This document shows, in pieces, positions 9,287 to 19,524 of a stretch of DNA of 64,000 nt. Source of the DNA: Rattus norvegicus (Eukaryota > Chordata > Mammalia > Rodentia > Muridae); the NCBI RefSeq assembly GCF_036323735.1, contig NC_086031.1, positions 34,353,725-34,417,724 on the forward strand. The letters are read 5' to 3'. Below the pieces are notes generated by a model that was not told where the DNA came from, did not search any database, and saw only the letters and a program-made list of their open reading frames with translations. The translations under genes and the position numbers were made by a program. Positions within the stretch are counted from its first letter, which is position 1, and each line of letters begins with the position of its first letter.

Positions 9287-9505
9287 CATTATTATACCTG
9301 GAGCTCACTGAGTCTGCTAGACTTGTTGTTGAGCAAGCATCAGAATCCTTTTGACTCTGCATCCTCAGGGCTGTGATTACAAGGTCATGACCCTTGTGAT
9401 CCTCCCTCCCATTTTTATGTGGGTTCTGGAGGTCAAACTCAGGACCTTATCCTTATGCAGTGAGTACATAGGTGATGACCCACCTAGTCAGTGCCCTGCT
9501 TCTGT
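9287..9505 (-). mobile_element. B4-type SINE fragment
   Basis: CCTGGAGCTCACTGAGTCTG, CTCAGGGCTGTGATTACAAG, then GGTCAAACTCAGGACCTTAT give the reverse B4 order. Confidence 0.55.
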
Positions 9506-9741
9506 GCAACGTGTATCTTGTGGGGCATCAGCATGACCTTAGCACGGGGCAGGCTATGTCCTTCAGCAAGATCCCATGAAAATTTACACACATGTTCATG
9601 TGTGGGAAGCTCTGGCATGATCCTCAGAGTCCCTTAGATCTGATCGAAATCTTTGCTGACCTCAGGAACAAAGCAAGATACCCTGGGTATTTATCTTTCC
9701 AGTGTCTTATGAGCCTTTGAGCATCCTTAGCCAGAATAAAG

Positions 9742-9756
9742 AAGAGCAGTGTTCTT
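9742..9756. repeat. Left target-site duplication of ID
   Basis: AAGAGCAGTGTTCTT, repeated exactly at 9851-9865. Confidence 0.9.
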
Positions 9757-9850
9757 TTTTTTTTTTTTTTTTTTTTTTTGAGCTGGGGACCGAACCCAGG
9801 GCCTTGTGCTTGCTAGGCAAGCGCTCTACCACTGAGCTAAATCCCCAACC
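9757..9850 (-). mobile_element. Full-length rat ID SINE, recent
   Basis: Reverse ID element: T-run (poly-A tail complement), then GAGCTGGGGACCGAACCCAG, AGCGCTCTACCACTGAGCTA and AATCCCCAACC. The reverse complement keeps the tRNA-Ala-like pol III A and B boxes. Exact 15-base flanking duplications indicate a recent insertion. The apparent tRNA-like gene is this SINE. Confidence 0.95.
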
Positions 9851-9869
9851 AAGAGCAGTGTTCTTAATG

Positions 9870-10620
9870 TGCCAACAGCAGGTTCTTCTCTTTAATCAAG
9901 TCCATATGCCTTGGGTGACCACCCCCCAGAATGTAAAAATAACCCGTTACCACCTCCTCCTCCTAGTAGCCTTTTCTCTGTAGCCAAGTTAATTCCAAAT
10001 AGAACATCTGGAAATTCTATTTTGCCGCCTAATTTAAACCAGACTAAGACCAATCTGCATAAAAGTTTATGAACTTTCTGGGGCCTCACACCTTATATTT
10101 CCCCCATCTGCAGAAGCCAGCAACTTGGAGACTGGGAAATGGAAGGACATAGGCATCCCTTTCAGGGACTGGGGAGTGTCTGTGGCTTTGGGTATTGGGG
10201 CAGGGAGCTGAGCTGTGAGGACAGGGGTCAGTTGCAGGGAGAAGGGAAATGGAAGCGGAGTGACTTGCATGCAAACGTATGCATGAAAATTTAAAGGGTC
10301 TTCGGCTTTACGCTGAGGTGGCAAAAGGGGTGCAGGGGATGTGGAGATGCCAGGTGAGGGGAAGAATGGAGAGTCAGGCAGAGAACATGGCCTGGGGATT
10401 GAGGGCCACACTGCCAAAAATAAACTGGAAGATAGCTTTTAGCCACAGTCCATCAGATTCAGTGACTGAGGAAATTGGTAGAGGCTAAACCCACTTTTGA
10501 TTAGGGATCCCAGACTAGGAAGATGCTAGGGCAGCCTAAAAGCGAGGAGCTGAGGGACCCTGTCTTTTGTTAGTCTGGATGAAGGGAAAAGACTTGAAAT
10601 TGTTCAAAATATTGCAAGCA
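9870..10620. other. Repeat-poor non-coding stretch
   Basis: No repeat family or splice-bounded exon recognised. Minus frames of 116 and 65 codons at 10067-10417 and 9892-10089 lack supporting features. Confidence 0.45.
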
Positions 10621-10626
10621 AAATCG

Positions 10627-10628
<2 letters not shown>

Positions 10629-10670
<42 letters not shown>
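10629..10670. repeat. (TG)21 microsatellite
   Basis: Uninterrupted TG repeats over 42 bases. Confidence 0.97.
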
Positions 10671-10672
<2 letters not shown>

Positions 10673-10711
10673 TGCAAACCAACCATGCTGATTGTGAAAT
10701 GTATCTGGAAC

Positions 10712-10753
10712 AGTGGCTGGGTAAGGTGGTGATATGACTTTAATCCCAGTGCC

Positions 10754-10799
<46 letters not shown>

Positions 10800-10880
10800 C
10801 ATGCAGATTCCTGTGATTTCCAGGCTAGCCAGTGCTACATAGGGAGACCCTGGCTCGAAAATAAATGAATAAAAGCACAG
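10712..10880 (+). mobile_element. B1 SINE split by an internal (AG)22 expansion
   Basis: GACTTTAATCCCAGTGCCTA starts the B1. Where the consensus has its purine-rich GGAGGCAGAGGCAG there is instead an (AG)n run at 10755-10798. B1 then resumes with GCATGCAGATTCCTGTGATT, AGCCAGTGCTACATAGGGAG and an A-rich tail. Confidence 0.75.
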
Positions 10881-11127
10881 ACTAGCAAAGGACTGCCACT
10901 AGCCAAGTCAGTTTTGAAGACCAACGACAAAGACGGAGAACTCCTAGAGGCTTATTTCAAGATTTACTGTGGAGATATGGTAAGCAAGACAGCATGGTGC
11001 TGATGAGAGAGTGAGTGCATGCATGGTTTGGATGGGAGGAACTCCATGAGAAGCAATCACACTCTTCCTTAGTCCACGTGAATTGCTGTGAGAACCATCA
11101 TTTACTCTGTGGCTTACGAGCCATACA

Positions 11128-11350
11128 CCCTTGGATTAAGGAGAGAGCTCAGCTGGTAGGGTGTTTGCCCAGCAAGCACAAAGTCCCGGGTCCTAACCTT
11201 TGAGCTCTTCAGATCTGGTGTGGGAACCCACACCTGTAATCCTAGTGATTGGGAAGTAGGAGCAGAAGAATCAGGAGTTCAAGGTCATCCCTGGCTACAT
11301 AACAAGCTCCGGTCCAGTCTGGACTGCGCAAGACTTTGTCTCAAAGCACA
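11128..11350 (+). mobile_element. ID/B1 composite (B4-type) SINE
   Basis: AGCTCAGCTGGTAGGGTGTT and GCAAGCACAAAGTCCCGGGT form the tRNA-like half. CACACCTGTAATCCTAGTGA and TTCAAGGTCATCCCTGGCTA form the B1-like half. Confidence 0.7.
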
Positions 11351-11524
11351 GATAACAGCTGCACCCTTAGTTTTTCCCAGTTGTGCAGGCTGAGATGCTA
11401 AGTATCAAGGCATGTGCGGACCCATGTGAGGGTCACAGGTGACTCCTTTTACTGTGACCTCGAATGAAGGAAAAGATGAGGCAGATCTCTGAGGACACTC
11501 TTTTAAAGGGCACTAGTCCCATTT

Positions 11525-11640
11525 TCTTCTTTTCTTTCGAAACAGTGTGACTATGTCTCCCTGGTTGACCTCAGACTAAGTCTGCTTGCTGTAGCATCTC
11601 CGATGCTGGGGTTACAGGTGCAGCACAGCGGTGGGTTTAC
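11525..11640 (-). mobile_element. B1-like SINE fragment
   Basis: GAAACAGTGTGACTATGTCT, GATGCTGGGGTTACAGGTG and GCAGCACAGC are a diverged reverse B1. Confidence 0.5.
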
Positions 11641-11682
11641 TGATCCCATTCTTGAGAGTTCTACCTCGTGACCTACTCACTT

Positions 11683-11868
11683 CCTGTGTTAGGCTTCTCT
11701 TTGCTGTGACGAAAGCAACTCCAGGAAGAAAGGCTTTCTCTGGGCTCAAAGTTTGGGGGTACAGTTCATCATTGCGGGGAAGCCACGGTGGGGAGAGCCT
11801 GCGGTAGCTGGTCATATTGCATTCGTATTCAGGAAGCAGCGTGCTCCACGCATCAGGCTGAGAGGATG
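11683..11868 (-). mobile_element. LTR-like repeat fragment
   Basis: TTAGGCTTCTCTTTGCTGTG, GGCTTTCTCTGGGCTCAAAG and GTACAGTTCATCATTGCGGG are the reverse 3' half of the dispersed LTR-like family. Confidence 0.6.
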
Positions 11869-11889
11869 AGTATGTCCTCATCCGTCCAA

Positions 11890-12055
11890 CCCCCTGACGG
11901 AAGAAGCACCAGGATTTCCCCACACTGCACACAGAGAAGTCAAGGCCAGAACAGTGGTGTATCCACCTGCACAGAGTAGTGGTGGCAGAAATGGGATTTG
12001 AACTCAGGCCACCTGGGTCTTACCCTCATTTCTTTCTGTTCTGCTATACCATCTC
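11890..12055 (-). mobile_element. MIR relic
   Basis: GGCAGAAATGGGATTTGAAC followed by CAGGCCACCTGGGTCTTACC matches the reverse MIR body. The flanks are too diverged to place exact ends. Confidence 0.55.
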
Positions 12056-12064
12056 AAAAGTGTG

Positions 12065-12300
12065 CATCTAGGGGCTGGGGAGTAGCCAGGATGGTAAAGT
12101 GCTTGCTGAGCATATTCAGGCTGAATTTGCATCTCAGCACCTATGTAAAAAACTGAGCATATCTATCACCCTGCTCTTGGGAGGCAGAGACAGGAGACCC
12201 TGTTTCAAAAACTTAGAAGAAGAAAGCTTGAGAAAGGCCTCTGGTGTTGACTTCTAGCCTCCACATGCATGCTCACACATATACTGTCTCCCATACATCC
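12065..12300 (+). mobile_element. B4-type SINE
   Basis: GGGGCTGGGGAGTAGCCAGG, GTAAAGTGCTTGCTGAGCAT, CTTGGGAGGCAGAGACAGGA and TTCTAGCCTCCACATGCATG follow B4 in order. Confidence 0.75.
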
Positions 12301-12302
12301 CC

Positions 12303-12432
12303 AATATGGTGGTGCATACCTATGATTTCAACACTTGGAACGTAGAGACAGGAGGATCAGGAGTTTAAAGTCATCCTGAGCTACATAGTAAGTTCGAGTT
12401 CAAGGCCAGCCTGGGCTATCTGAGACTACAAA
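12303..12432 (+). mobile_element. B1-related SINE
   Basis: TATGGTGGTGCATACCTATG, AGAGACAGGAGGATCAGGAG and AGTTCAAGGCCAGCCTGGGC are B1-type, ending in an A8 tail. Confidence 0.7.
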
Positions 12433-12486
12433 AAAAATAGAGGCAAGAGAGATGGCTCATTGTTAAGAACACTTGTCAAGTTGCCA

Positions 12487-12500
12487 ACACAGACACACAG

Positions 12501-12532
<32 letters not shown>

Positions 12533-12541
12533 ACACACACT
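12487..12541. repeat. (CA)n microsatellite
   Basis: CA repeats with single GA and TA interruptions, following a truncated SINE head at 12440-12480. Confidence 0.93.
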
Positions 12542-12769
12542 GCTCACATGTATGAATGATGCATGTATATATAAACACATTGCACAAATGGAAGAAGGAA
12601 CAACAAACACATAGACACCAAAGGTCACAACTCTCAAGGGAGGGAAGGACAGAGAAACTGCCTTACGTCATGCCCTCCACCAGGAGGCCCCTGATCCCTT
12701 TCAAAATTACTTTGTGAGTCTAGTGCTTTGTAAGCCATTGAGATAATCAAATACAGTTCATTTTTAAAA

Positions 12770-12817
12770 GGAAGGAATTTTTTATGTGTATATGTGTGTG
12801 AGTGTGTGCGTGCCTGC

Positions 12818-12858
<41 letters not shown>

Positions 12859-13025
12859 CATGTGCCCATGCACACTCACTCTCAGAGGACAGAGTAAGGT
12901 TTAAAGATCTATAAGGCTGGGTTACAGGACACTGTGAGATGACCTACATGGGTAGTAGCTATTGAACTCGGGACCTCTGCAAGAGCAGCAAGTTCTCTGT
13001 AAGTGCTGAGCCAAGTCTCCGGCCT
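12770..13025 (-). mobile_element. B3-type SINE containing (TG)n
   Basis: TG repeats at 12820-12854 occupy the tail side. ACCTACATGGGTAGTAGCTA, GAACTCGGGACCTCTGCAAG and AGTGCTGAGCCAAGTCTCC give the reverse body and head. Confidence 0.65.
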
Positions 13026-13036
13026 CCAGTTTACCT

Positions 13037-13240
13037 TTTGGTTTTAGACAGTTTTATATAGTCCAAGGTTGCATCGAACTTGTTATATATCTGATGATGG
13101 CTTTGAACTTCTGATCCTCCCACTTCTAATTTCCAAGTGCTAAACACACCACCATGCCTGTTTTACGTGATGTTGATGCTGGATCCCAGGGCTTTTGCAC
13201 ATGCCAGGCAAGCACCCTATCACTGAGCCACAGCCCAGGC
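13037..13240 (-). mobile_element. B1/ID composite SINE
   Basis: TTTTATATAGTCCAAGGTTG, ACACACCACCATGCCTGTTT, then the ID-like complement GGCAAGCACCCTATCACTGA. Confidence 0.65.
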
Positions 13241-13254
13241 TCTCAGTTAACTTT

Positions 13255-13478
13255 AAGAACTTTTGTTTTATTTTTGATTATGTGTATGCATTTGTGTTCA
13301 TGTTTGGATATGTACATGTGAGTGATGGTGCCTGCAGAGGCCATAAGAAACCATCAGATCCTTGGGAGCTGGAGGCAAAATGGTTGCGAGCCACCCACGT
13401 GTGTGCTTGGGAACTAACTCGGGACCCCTGAAAGAGCAGAAAGTACTCATTAAAGGCTGAACCACCTCTCCATCCTCT
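13255..13478 (-). mobile_element. B3-type SINE
   Basis: GCCTGCAGAGGCCATAAGAA, GGGAGCTGGAGGCAAAATGG, GAACTAACTCGGGACCCCTG and GCTGAACCACCTCTCCATCC. Confidence 0.7.
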
Positions 13479-13479
13479 C

Positions 13480-14055
13480 AGTACACTTTTTGAAATGGAA
13501 TAAAAAAAAGGTTGGCTTTCATCTTCCCAAAAGGTACAACATAAGACCCACTACCACTCACAAATGAGTCCTTGTTTGGGTTTTTGAAGTGTTGAGGGAT
13601 TGTAGATTAGCGTAGGCTCCAAGTGGCTGACCCAGAGAGGAGCATGAAAAGATGGTGTTTGACAGCAGGATGATGCAGCCATGAGACAAGTAGACAGCAG
13701 GAACCGGAGGGGTAAGGGAGCCTCTCCCCTACAACCTTCAGAGGGCTTGCAGTCCTGATAAAATGCTGACTCCAACTGCCAACGCCTGGAACTGTGTGAA
13801 GCACACATCTGTCCTGTCAACCCCAGGAAACAAACACAGTGGGTGAAGTTGAGTTTCTCCTGGACACATGGCTTTTCCCGGGAGCTTCAACTGTAGTCTC
13901 CTTCCGGGAGTTCACACTGGTTGAGGTGGCCATCCTGGTTTTCAACCTTCAACACTGAAATTTCATCTTTTGGCATGACTTTTTTTTTCTTTTCTCTGCC
14001 ATTGAGAACTTTTCTCTAAACGACTCTTGCCGATTGAAGCCCTGAGTCTTCAGGA
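13480..14055. other. Repeat-poor non-coding stretch
   Basis: Two overlapping minus frames of 89 and 65 codons (13551-13820) have no recognised motif. No repeat identified. Confidence 0.4.
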
Positions 14056-14059
14056 ATCC

Positions 14060-14168
14060 TTGAGACAGCCTGGGGAGGGATGGACTTTGGAGCAAGTGAT
14101 TGGGACTTCAATTCTGACTCTACTGTGAGATCAGGGGTAAGTTACCCAACCTCTCTGGGTTTTCCTTG
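14060..14168 (+). mobile_element. MIR relic
   Basis: ACTTCAATTCTGACTCTACT, then GGTAAGTTACCCAACCTCTC and TGGGTTTTCC, matches the central MIR core on its forward strand. Confidence 0.6.
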
Positions 14169-14186
14169 CGAATAGAAACAGAAATA

Positions 14187-14515
14187 TGGCTGGGAAGATG
14201 CTCAGTCAGTAAAGGGCTTGCATGAAGAACAATGACTTGAGTCTGTCCTCTAGGACCCGTGGTGGGGAATCAAAATAAAATGTCACAGTGGTACATGCTT
14301 GTAATCCCGTTACAGAGCAAGTAGAAACAGAGATCTCTGGTGCTCACTGGCCAGCCAACATAGCCAGTTGAATTGCAGGTCAACGTGAGTATTCATGTGC
14401 CAAATGAAGGTGGGCAGGGACTGAGGACGATATTTTCAGGTGTCCTCTGACCTCTGCACGTGGGCACATATGTCTACATGTGCATATGACTAGCACACAT
14501 AATAGGAATAGTACC
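14187..14515 (+). mobile_element. B4-type SINE
   Basis: GGCTGGGAAGATGCTCAGTC, TGGTACATGCTTGTAATCCC, CTCACTGGCCAGCCAACATA and GTGTCCTCTGACCTCTGCAC. Confidence 0.7.
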
Positions 14516-14956
14516 AACATTCATTTTAGCAGGCTAGCAGCTTTCTGTTAACATAGAAAAGGACCCCTGACAATCTACTTATCAAGACAAGAGGTTTATG
14601 CTGTGTCTATGGTAGTTGGGTCTGATTGTTTTGGACCTATGTTACTGCAGCGTGTCAAGGTAGGAGCATGTGCATCCCAATTCTCCCCTGTATGTAAATC
14701 TCCTGTCCCTCTACCATCTCCAACCTTTCCTAGCGCCTCCTCTCCTGATTCCCAGTCAACATTTGGCATAGAATCAGTCACTCAGAGGGGCTACTTAGAA
14801 GTTCACATATGGAATGAATATGGAGATTTGCCCAGCCTTTGGCCTTGTCCTGGGGAGGGGCACTGAAGGAGAAAAGAAATTCCGCTTGGAAATAACTTGG
14901 AGATGCCTTTGAGATATAACGGAGGTGGGGTGATGGCCTCTAAACAGGATCTCTCT

Positions 14957-15003
<47 letters not shown>

Positions 15004-15330
15004 TTTAAATAAAAAGAAATAAATAGAAAGAAAAAATAGCTGCTTCTTTCGCTCCATTCCTCAGTGACTTCTGCACAACCTCAAGGAGGGGGAGCTTCAT
15101 TACGAAGATGTGATTAAGCTTACAAAAAAAAAAATAGGAAATGAAGCCAGAGCCATGAACAACTAAGCTTGCCAAAATAGTTGGAAAATGTGTTCCTGGG
15201 GTCTGATTTCTTCAGGGATGGAAGCCCAGGAGACCCCAGAGGTCACGAGGCCACAACTATATTAATTTGACTTATGCAGGGGTGAGGGGTTGATTCTAGT
15301 TGACTACTTGCAAGAGTCTGACTGTCCTCA
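14515..15330. other. Mostly unassigned, with a (CT)n-(CA)n tract
   Basis: CT repeats at 14961-14989 pass directly into CA repeats to 15003. A (A)11 run lies near 15123. The rest is unassigned; plus and minus frames near 14600-14866 lack support. Confidence 0.5.
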
Positions 15331-15334
15331 TTGT

Positions 15335-15420
15335 GCTAGATTTTGACTCTACTGTGAGACTATGGAAAAATTGCTCAACCTGTCTGAGCAGTCAGCTCGT
15401 CTATAAAAATAGGAATGCTG
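15335..15420 (+). mobile_element. MIR relic
   Basis: TTTTGACTCTACTGTGAGAC, then ATTGCTCAACCTGTCTGAGC, mirrors the MIR core also seen at 14060. Confidence 0.5.
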
Positions 15421-15584
15421 GGCTTGGCGGCCACAGCCTGCTTGCTCTTTCTGCTGTGAGGTCCTGTAAAGATTCATAGGTCTTAGCAAACTCTTGTTTT
15501 ACTAAATAAACTCTTGATTCCCCACTTCTGGCCTTCCCGGGCATCTTCAACTAGAGGGAGTACAGGGACACCCAGCAGTAACAG

Positions 15585-15783
15585 GTTATTTTACTCAAGT
15601 TGGCATGGGCTTGTTTATCTCATGCCAGATTGCTTGAAGAGCTATCCTGCCCTACCATAGTATCTTCCCATCATGCTCTTGCTGTCATGCCTACCACGAT
15701 GCATTGCATCGTCAAATGGTGAACCTCAGTCTGTTTTTGTTAGGCCTTTCTGTTGTAGCAGTAAGAAAGTAACTAATACAGAG
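15585..15783 (+). mobile_element. LTR-like repeat, 3' part
   Basis: CTTTCTGTTGTAGCAGTAAG and AAAGTAACTAATACAGAG are the family's 3' terminus; upstream sequence is diverged. Confidence 0.5.
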
Positions 15784-15954
15784 ATAAGCAGTGCCCTGGG
15801 AATGGGAAAGGGATACAAGACCCTTCAGATGGTTGTGATATGAGAACATGCCTCTGTTACACTGGCCCAAGGCTCACGCCTGCTGTCCTTTGGCCCCAGA
15901 TTTTCATTTTATTAAGAATAGCCTAGCTTTAGCAGGGCTAGGTGTTGGGCATTG

Positions 15955-16330
15955 GCTCCCACTCTAGTTTCCTCTCAGTTGCTGTGATAAAACACTCTGA
16001 CTGAAATCAGCTTAGGGAAGCAGAGGGATTATGTGGGTTACTCTATCAGGCCACAGTCTGCCACCAAGGCAAGTTGTGGCAGGAATTTGAGAAGGAACTT
16101 GAAGAAGAAACCATAGAGGGACTCTGCTTGTGGGCTCACTCCCAGACACAGGCTCAGTTAACTTTCTTACTCAGTTCGGACCACATGCCTTAGGATGTGC
16201 CTCCTACCATCAACTAACTGTTAGCACAATCCCTTTTAGACAGGATCACAGGGCAATCTGATTCTGGGAAATCCTATAACCGAGACTCCCTTTACAGGTT
16301 ATTCTGTGTCAAGTTGAAGCTAAGTAGGAC
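15955..16330 (-). mobile_element. LTR-like repeat
   Basis: TTTCCTCTCAGTTGCTGTGA, TCAGCTTAGGGAAGCAGAGG and a final GTGTCAAGTTGAAGCTAAGT correspond to the family's reverse 3'-to-5' order. Confidence 0.6.
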
Positions 16331-16529
16331 AGCTCCCTAAAACCTTGATCTGAACCCCATCTTCCAGAGTTGAGAGCTGACATCCAGCATCAGGGAACCC
16401 TTTCACATCTCCCAGAAGTTAGGGGGGGGAGTGGGACTTGTTCCCCATAGGTTCAAACCTTTGAACACTTAGTTCACAGCTCATCCTGCTGCTTGGAAAG
16501 GTTGTGAGACCCGTAGGAAGTAGAATCTT

Positions 16530-16742
16530 ACTACAGGAAGTCAGTCATTTGGGGCGGATCTTGAGGCTGTATTGCGACTTAGTTCTACCTCCTTCTTCTA
16601 TGCACAGATTCCACCAGTCACCTTCCTGTTCCCACTGCCATGCCTTCCCTGCAATGATGGACCAGCTCTCTGGGGCTGTATGCCAGCATAAACCCTTTCC
16701 CACTTAAGTTGACTTTGTCAGTGTCAACTGAAAACTAAGATA
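16530..16742 (+). mobile_element. LTR-like repeat, 3' part
   Basis: GCATAAACCCTTTCCCACTT and GTCAGTGTCAACTGAAAACT match the polyadenylation-signal region and 3' end of a MaLR-like repeat. Confidence 0.5.
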
Positions 16743-16744
16743 GG

Positions 16745-17090
16745 GTTAGCCTGAGAGCCCTGACTAGAGAGCTCATGTCTGTTGAGAACACCTTGGCTAC
16801 TTTCAGTCACATGACTCAGCCTTGTGGCTTGGGATTTCATGCAAAAATATTTTAATTACTAACATGTATTTGGGGAATGCTATCTCATACCACATAAATG
16901 CTAGGGTGAGGTTATGCTTAAATGAGTTAAATACTAAAGACAGGGGGCAACAGAAAAGTTCTCCCAAAGATGTCACAGAGCAAGCAATTTGGCAATAGTG
17001 TAAACTAAAACTAGGAGAAACTTCAAATGAGTTTAGGTAAGAGAAACAACAATAACAATGAAAACAAATAGAGCAACAAGATATAGGCAC
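16745..17090. other. Unassigned non-coding stretch
   Basis: AT-rich without a recognised repeat. A 95-codon minus frame (16803-17090), rich in Cys and Phe, has no splice or motif support. Confidence 0.4.
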
Positions 17091-17092
17091 TG

Positions 17093-17235
17093 AAAAGATA
17101 GCTCTGAGGGTAAAGGGGCCAAGGCCTGAGCCCGTTGACCAGAATTTGATCCCTGGAACTCACATGGTGGAAGAAAAGGACTGATTCTTGCAACTATGCA
17201 CACACACGTACACGTACACATATATAGACAAACAT
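17093..17235 (+). mobile_element. B2/B3-type SINE fragment
   Basis: AAAGATAGCTCTGAGGGTAA, AATTTGATCCCTGGAACTCA and CACATGGTGGAAG, then an AC-rich tail. Confidence 0.6.
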
Positions 17236-17282
17236 AAAATTACAAAAGAAGGGAAGAAAGAGAGAGGAAAGAAAGAAGGATG

Positions 17283-17386
17283 GGGGCTGGGGATTTAGCT
17301 CAGTGGTAGAGCGCTTACCTAGGAAGCGCAAGGCCCTGGGTTCGGTCCCCAGCTCCGAAAAAAAGAACCAAAAAAAAAAAAAAAAA
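17283..17386 (+). mobile_element. Full-length rat ID SINE, recent
   Basis: GGGGCTGGGGATTTAGCTCA, GTGGTAGAGCGCTTACCTAG, AAGGCCCTGGGTTCGGTCCC and CAGCTCCGAAAAAAAGAACC are canonical ID. The intact pol III A box (TAGCTCAGTGG) and B box (GGTTCGGTCC) are visible. It is flanked by GAAAGAAGGATGG on both sides (17271 and 17387). A single-base variant, CTTACC for CTTGCC, is present. Confidence 0.96.
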
Positions 17387-17499
17387 GAAAGAAGGATGGA
17401 AGGATGGATAGGGGAAAGGGGAAAGGAAAGAGATAAAGGGGGAATAAAAACAGCAGGTTCAAACATCAGGCTGGGTGTAACAGAAAAAGTAAGGTATTT

Positions 17500-18210
17500 G
17501 ATTATTAGTGCCTGAATTATGATTGTTTAATAAGGATTTGACAGAATCATTCAACTGAAATGTAAGGATGCCAAATCCATGACACGTATTCTGTGATTGT
17601 CGTTTGCACCCAGAGCAGACATCACTAATGGATTACAGAACTCTTCACTAGAAAACTGAATTTAGCTTCACAATTTCTTTCAAAGCTGTGCTTGAATAGC
17701 CACTGTCAGTTAACTGGGCACAGGAAGTGCTGTCTGCCCTGGACAATGCAGTCTAATCTCTTTTACTTGTAGCTTCATATTCTGAATCCCAGAGGAAGCT
17801 TCCAGAAGCTTTTTACTTGGTTCCTGGCTGCTCTGGGTCTGAATCATGTTTTCCTGTTTCTCAATTCTCTATTTTTGGGTACCATATCAGCCTGCTTTAT
17901 CAACATCAGTCTGACAACAGAATGCCAAGGATTCAGGGATTCTCCTCCCCTGTGAGCTCTTGCCTGATAGTGCTCACTAGCTTTGTGCCTGCTTCCCTGA
18001 TGGCCTCCCAAGTCATTTTGAGTCAACCCATGGGAAATACAATTGTGTTCCCAGGACTTTGTGCTAGTAAGTCTGGAGGAAGCAAGAGGCTCCATAGTGT
18101 TCTTAGAGAAGGTGGTGGGGAGAACAGTATGTTCATGGATTACAGAACCAAAACTCAAGAAAGCCTAAAGAAGGTGTTTCTATACAGTCAGCATAATAAC
18201 CTAAATAAAG
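17500..18210. other. Repeat-poor non-coding stretch
   Basis: No interspersed repeat recognised. A plus frame opening at 17817 stays open through this segment and into the CA array (306 codons in all); only its first 128 or so codons lie in unique sequence, and nothing supports coding. Confidence 0.45.
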
Positions 18211-18216
18211 AAAAGA

Positions 18217-18605
18217 CACACACACACACACACATATATTCACACTCATACACCCCTCACACTCATACACACACATATACACATATATTCACACTCATAC
18301 ACCCCCCACACTCATACACATGCTCACACACATACACAGATACACTCACATATACACACATGCACTCACACACACATACACACATGCACCCACACACATA
18401 CACACACTCACACACATACACATACATACACTCACACTCATATACATACTCACACACATACATATACATACACTCACACACTCACACACATACATGCACA
18501 CACAAACACACACATACACTCACACACTCACACACATACATACACACACATACACTCACACACACATATACACACACTCGCACACTCACACTCACACACA
18601 CACTC
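18217..18605. repeat. Long imperfect (CA)n array, 390 bp
   Basis: CA repeats broken by CAT, TCAC and CCCC variants. A 49-base module containing ATATATTCACACTCATAC occurs at 18234 and 18283. His/Thr-rich frames across it are artefacts. Confidence 0.95.
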
Positions 18606-18876
18606 GTTTTTACTGGCTGTGAAATTAGTTCATCGACACTTTTATTAGCCTGTCCATGTCCATGCAGAGCTCAGTCTCTCTGTGTAGTGACCAAGCTGGC
18701 TCTAAGCAGAGTGAGGTCCAAGCAGACTCCCATCTAAGATGTGTGTAAGGCTGGAAGAGGGCGACTCCTTTCTGCTTAATCCTGGTTCCTTGGTAATTGG
18801 GAAGCACAAAGAAAGCTAATTGCCCTGTGAAACTAAGAATTCTAGCCATTTTCTTTCATAGCCAGAGCTGAATGAC

Positions 18877-18878
<2 letters not shown>
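18606..18878. other. Unassigned unique sequence
   Basis: No repeat or exon-like structure seen between two CA/TG arrays. Confidence 0.4.

Positions 18879-18935
<57 letters not shown>
18879..18935. repeat. (TG)28 microsatellite
   Basis: Perfect TG repeats over 57 bases. It sits at the tail side of the reverse B4 that follows. Confidence 0.97.
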
Positions 18936-18936
<1 letters not shown>

Positions 18937-18939
18937 ATG

Positions 18940-19200
18940 TATGGGTACATGTGTGCAGAGTCTGAGGACATTCTCTGGTATCATTCCTCCAGTGTTACCT
19001 AGTTATTTTTTTTTTGAGATAGGATTTTTCACTGCAATGAAACTACACCCCTTGATCAGAAAGCCCCAGGGATCCTCTTCAGTACCAGGATTTCAATCCT
19101 AAGCTGCTACACCATCTATTTCACACTGGCCCTGAGGATTGAACCCAACTGCTTGATTTTGCCTGACAAGCACTTTGCCAATGGAGCCATCTTCTCTGTC
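18940..19200 (-). mobile_element. B4-type SINE
   Basis: GACATTCTCTGGTATCATTC, GAGATAGGATTTTTCACTGC, CAGAAAGCCCCAGGGATCCT and GCACTTTGCCAATGGAGCCA give the reverse B4. Confidence 0.65.
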
Positions 19201-19524
19201 TCTCTTAGTTGATCCTTCAGTCATTTTGTGCAGCCCGTTTCTAAAGGCAGGATATTGTGTCAGAGAAGCTGTAAGGTCTGTCTGGTGCCACATAGAAGAC
19301 TGGGGTCAGATAAGGCTGGGACCCGAATTTCCTACCCCTGAGTGTGGTGTGTATTCTCCATCTCAGACTGCCCAGATATAGAGTCCAAGACAGACAGCTT
19401 GTTCCTTCATTGCTCGTTGCTTTTGATGGAGGACAACCTTTTTAGACATCTGCAGAACATCATAATGCATGTTAAGTTTGGGTTAATAAGAAGTTTGGTT
19501 TCTGAAGAGGCTCATTTTGGTGAT

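Noticed and set aside
9757..9850. tRNA-Ala-like gene
   Set aside because: Poly-A tail, target-site duplications and ID consensus show it is a SINE, as with 17283-17386 and 24697-24799.
18217..18605. CRISPR-like direct repeats
   Set aside because: Repeats are microsatellite variants without regular unique spacers, and the DNA is mammalian.
17817..18737. 306-codon plus frame
   Set aside because: The second half is CA-repeat translation; the first 128 or so codons lack splice sites, motifs or start context.
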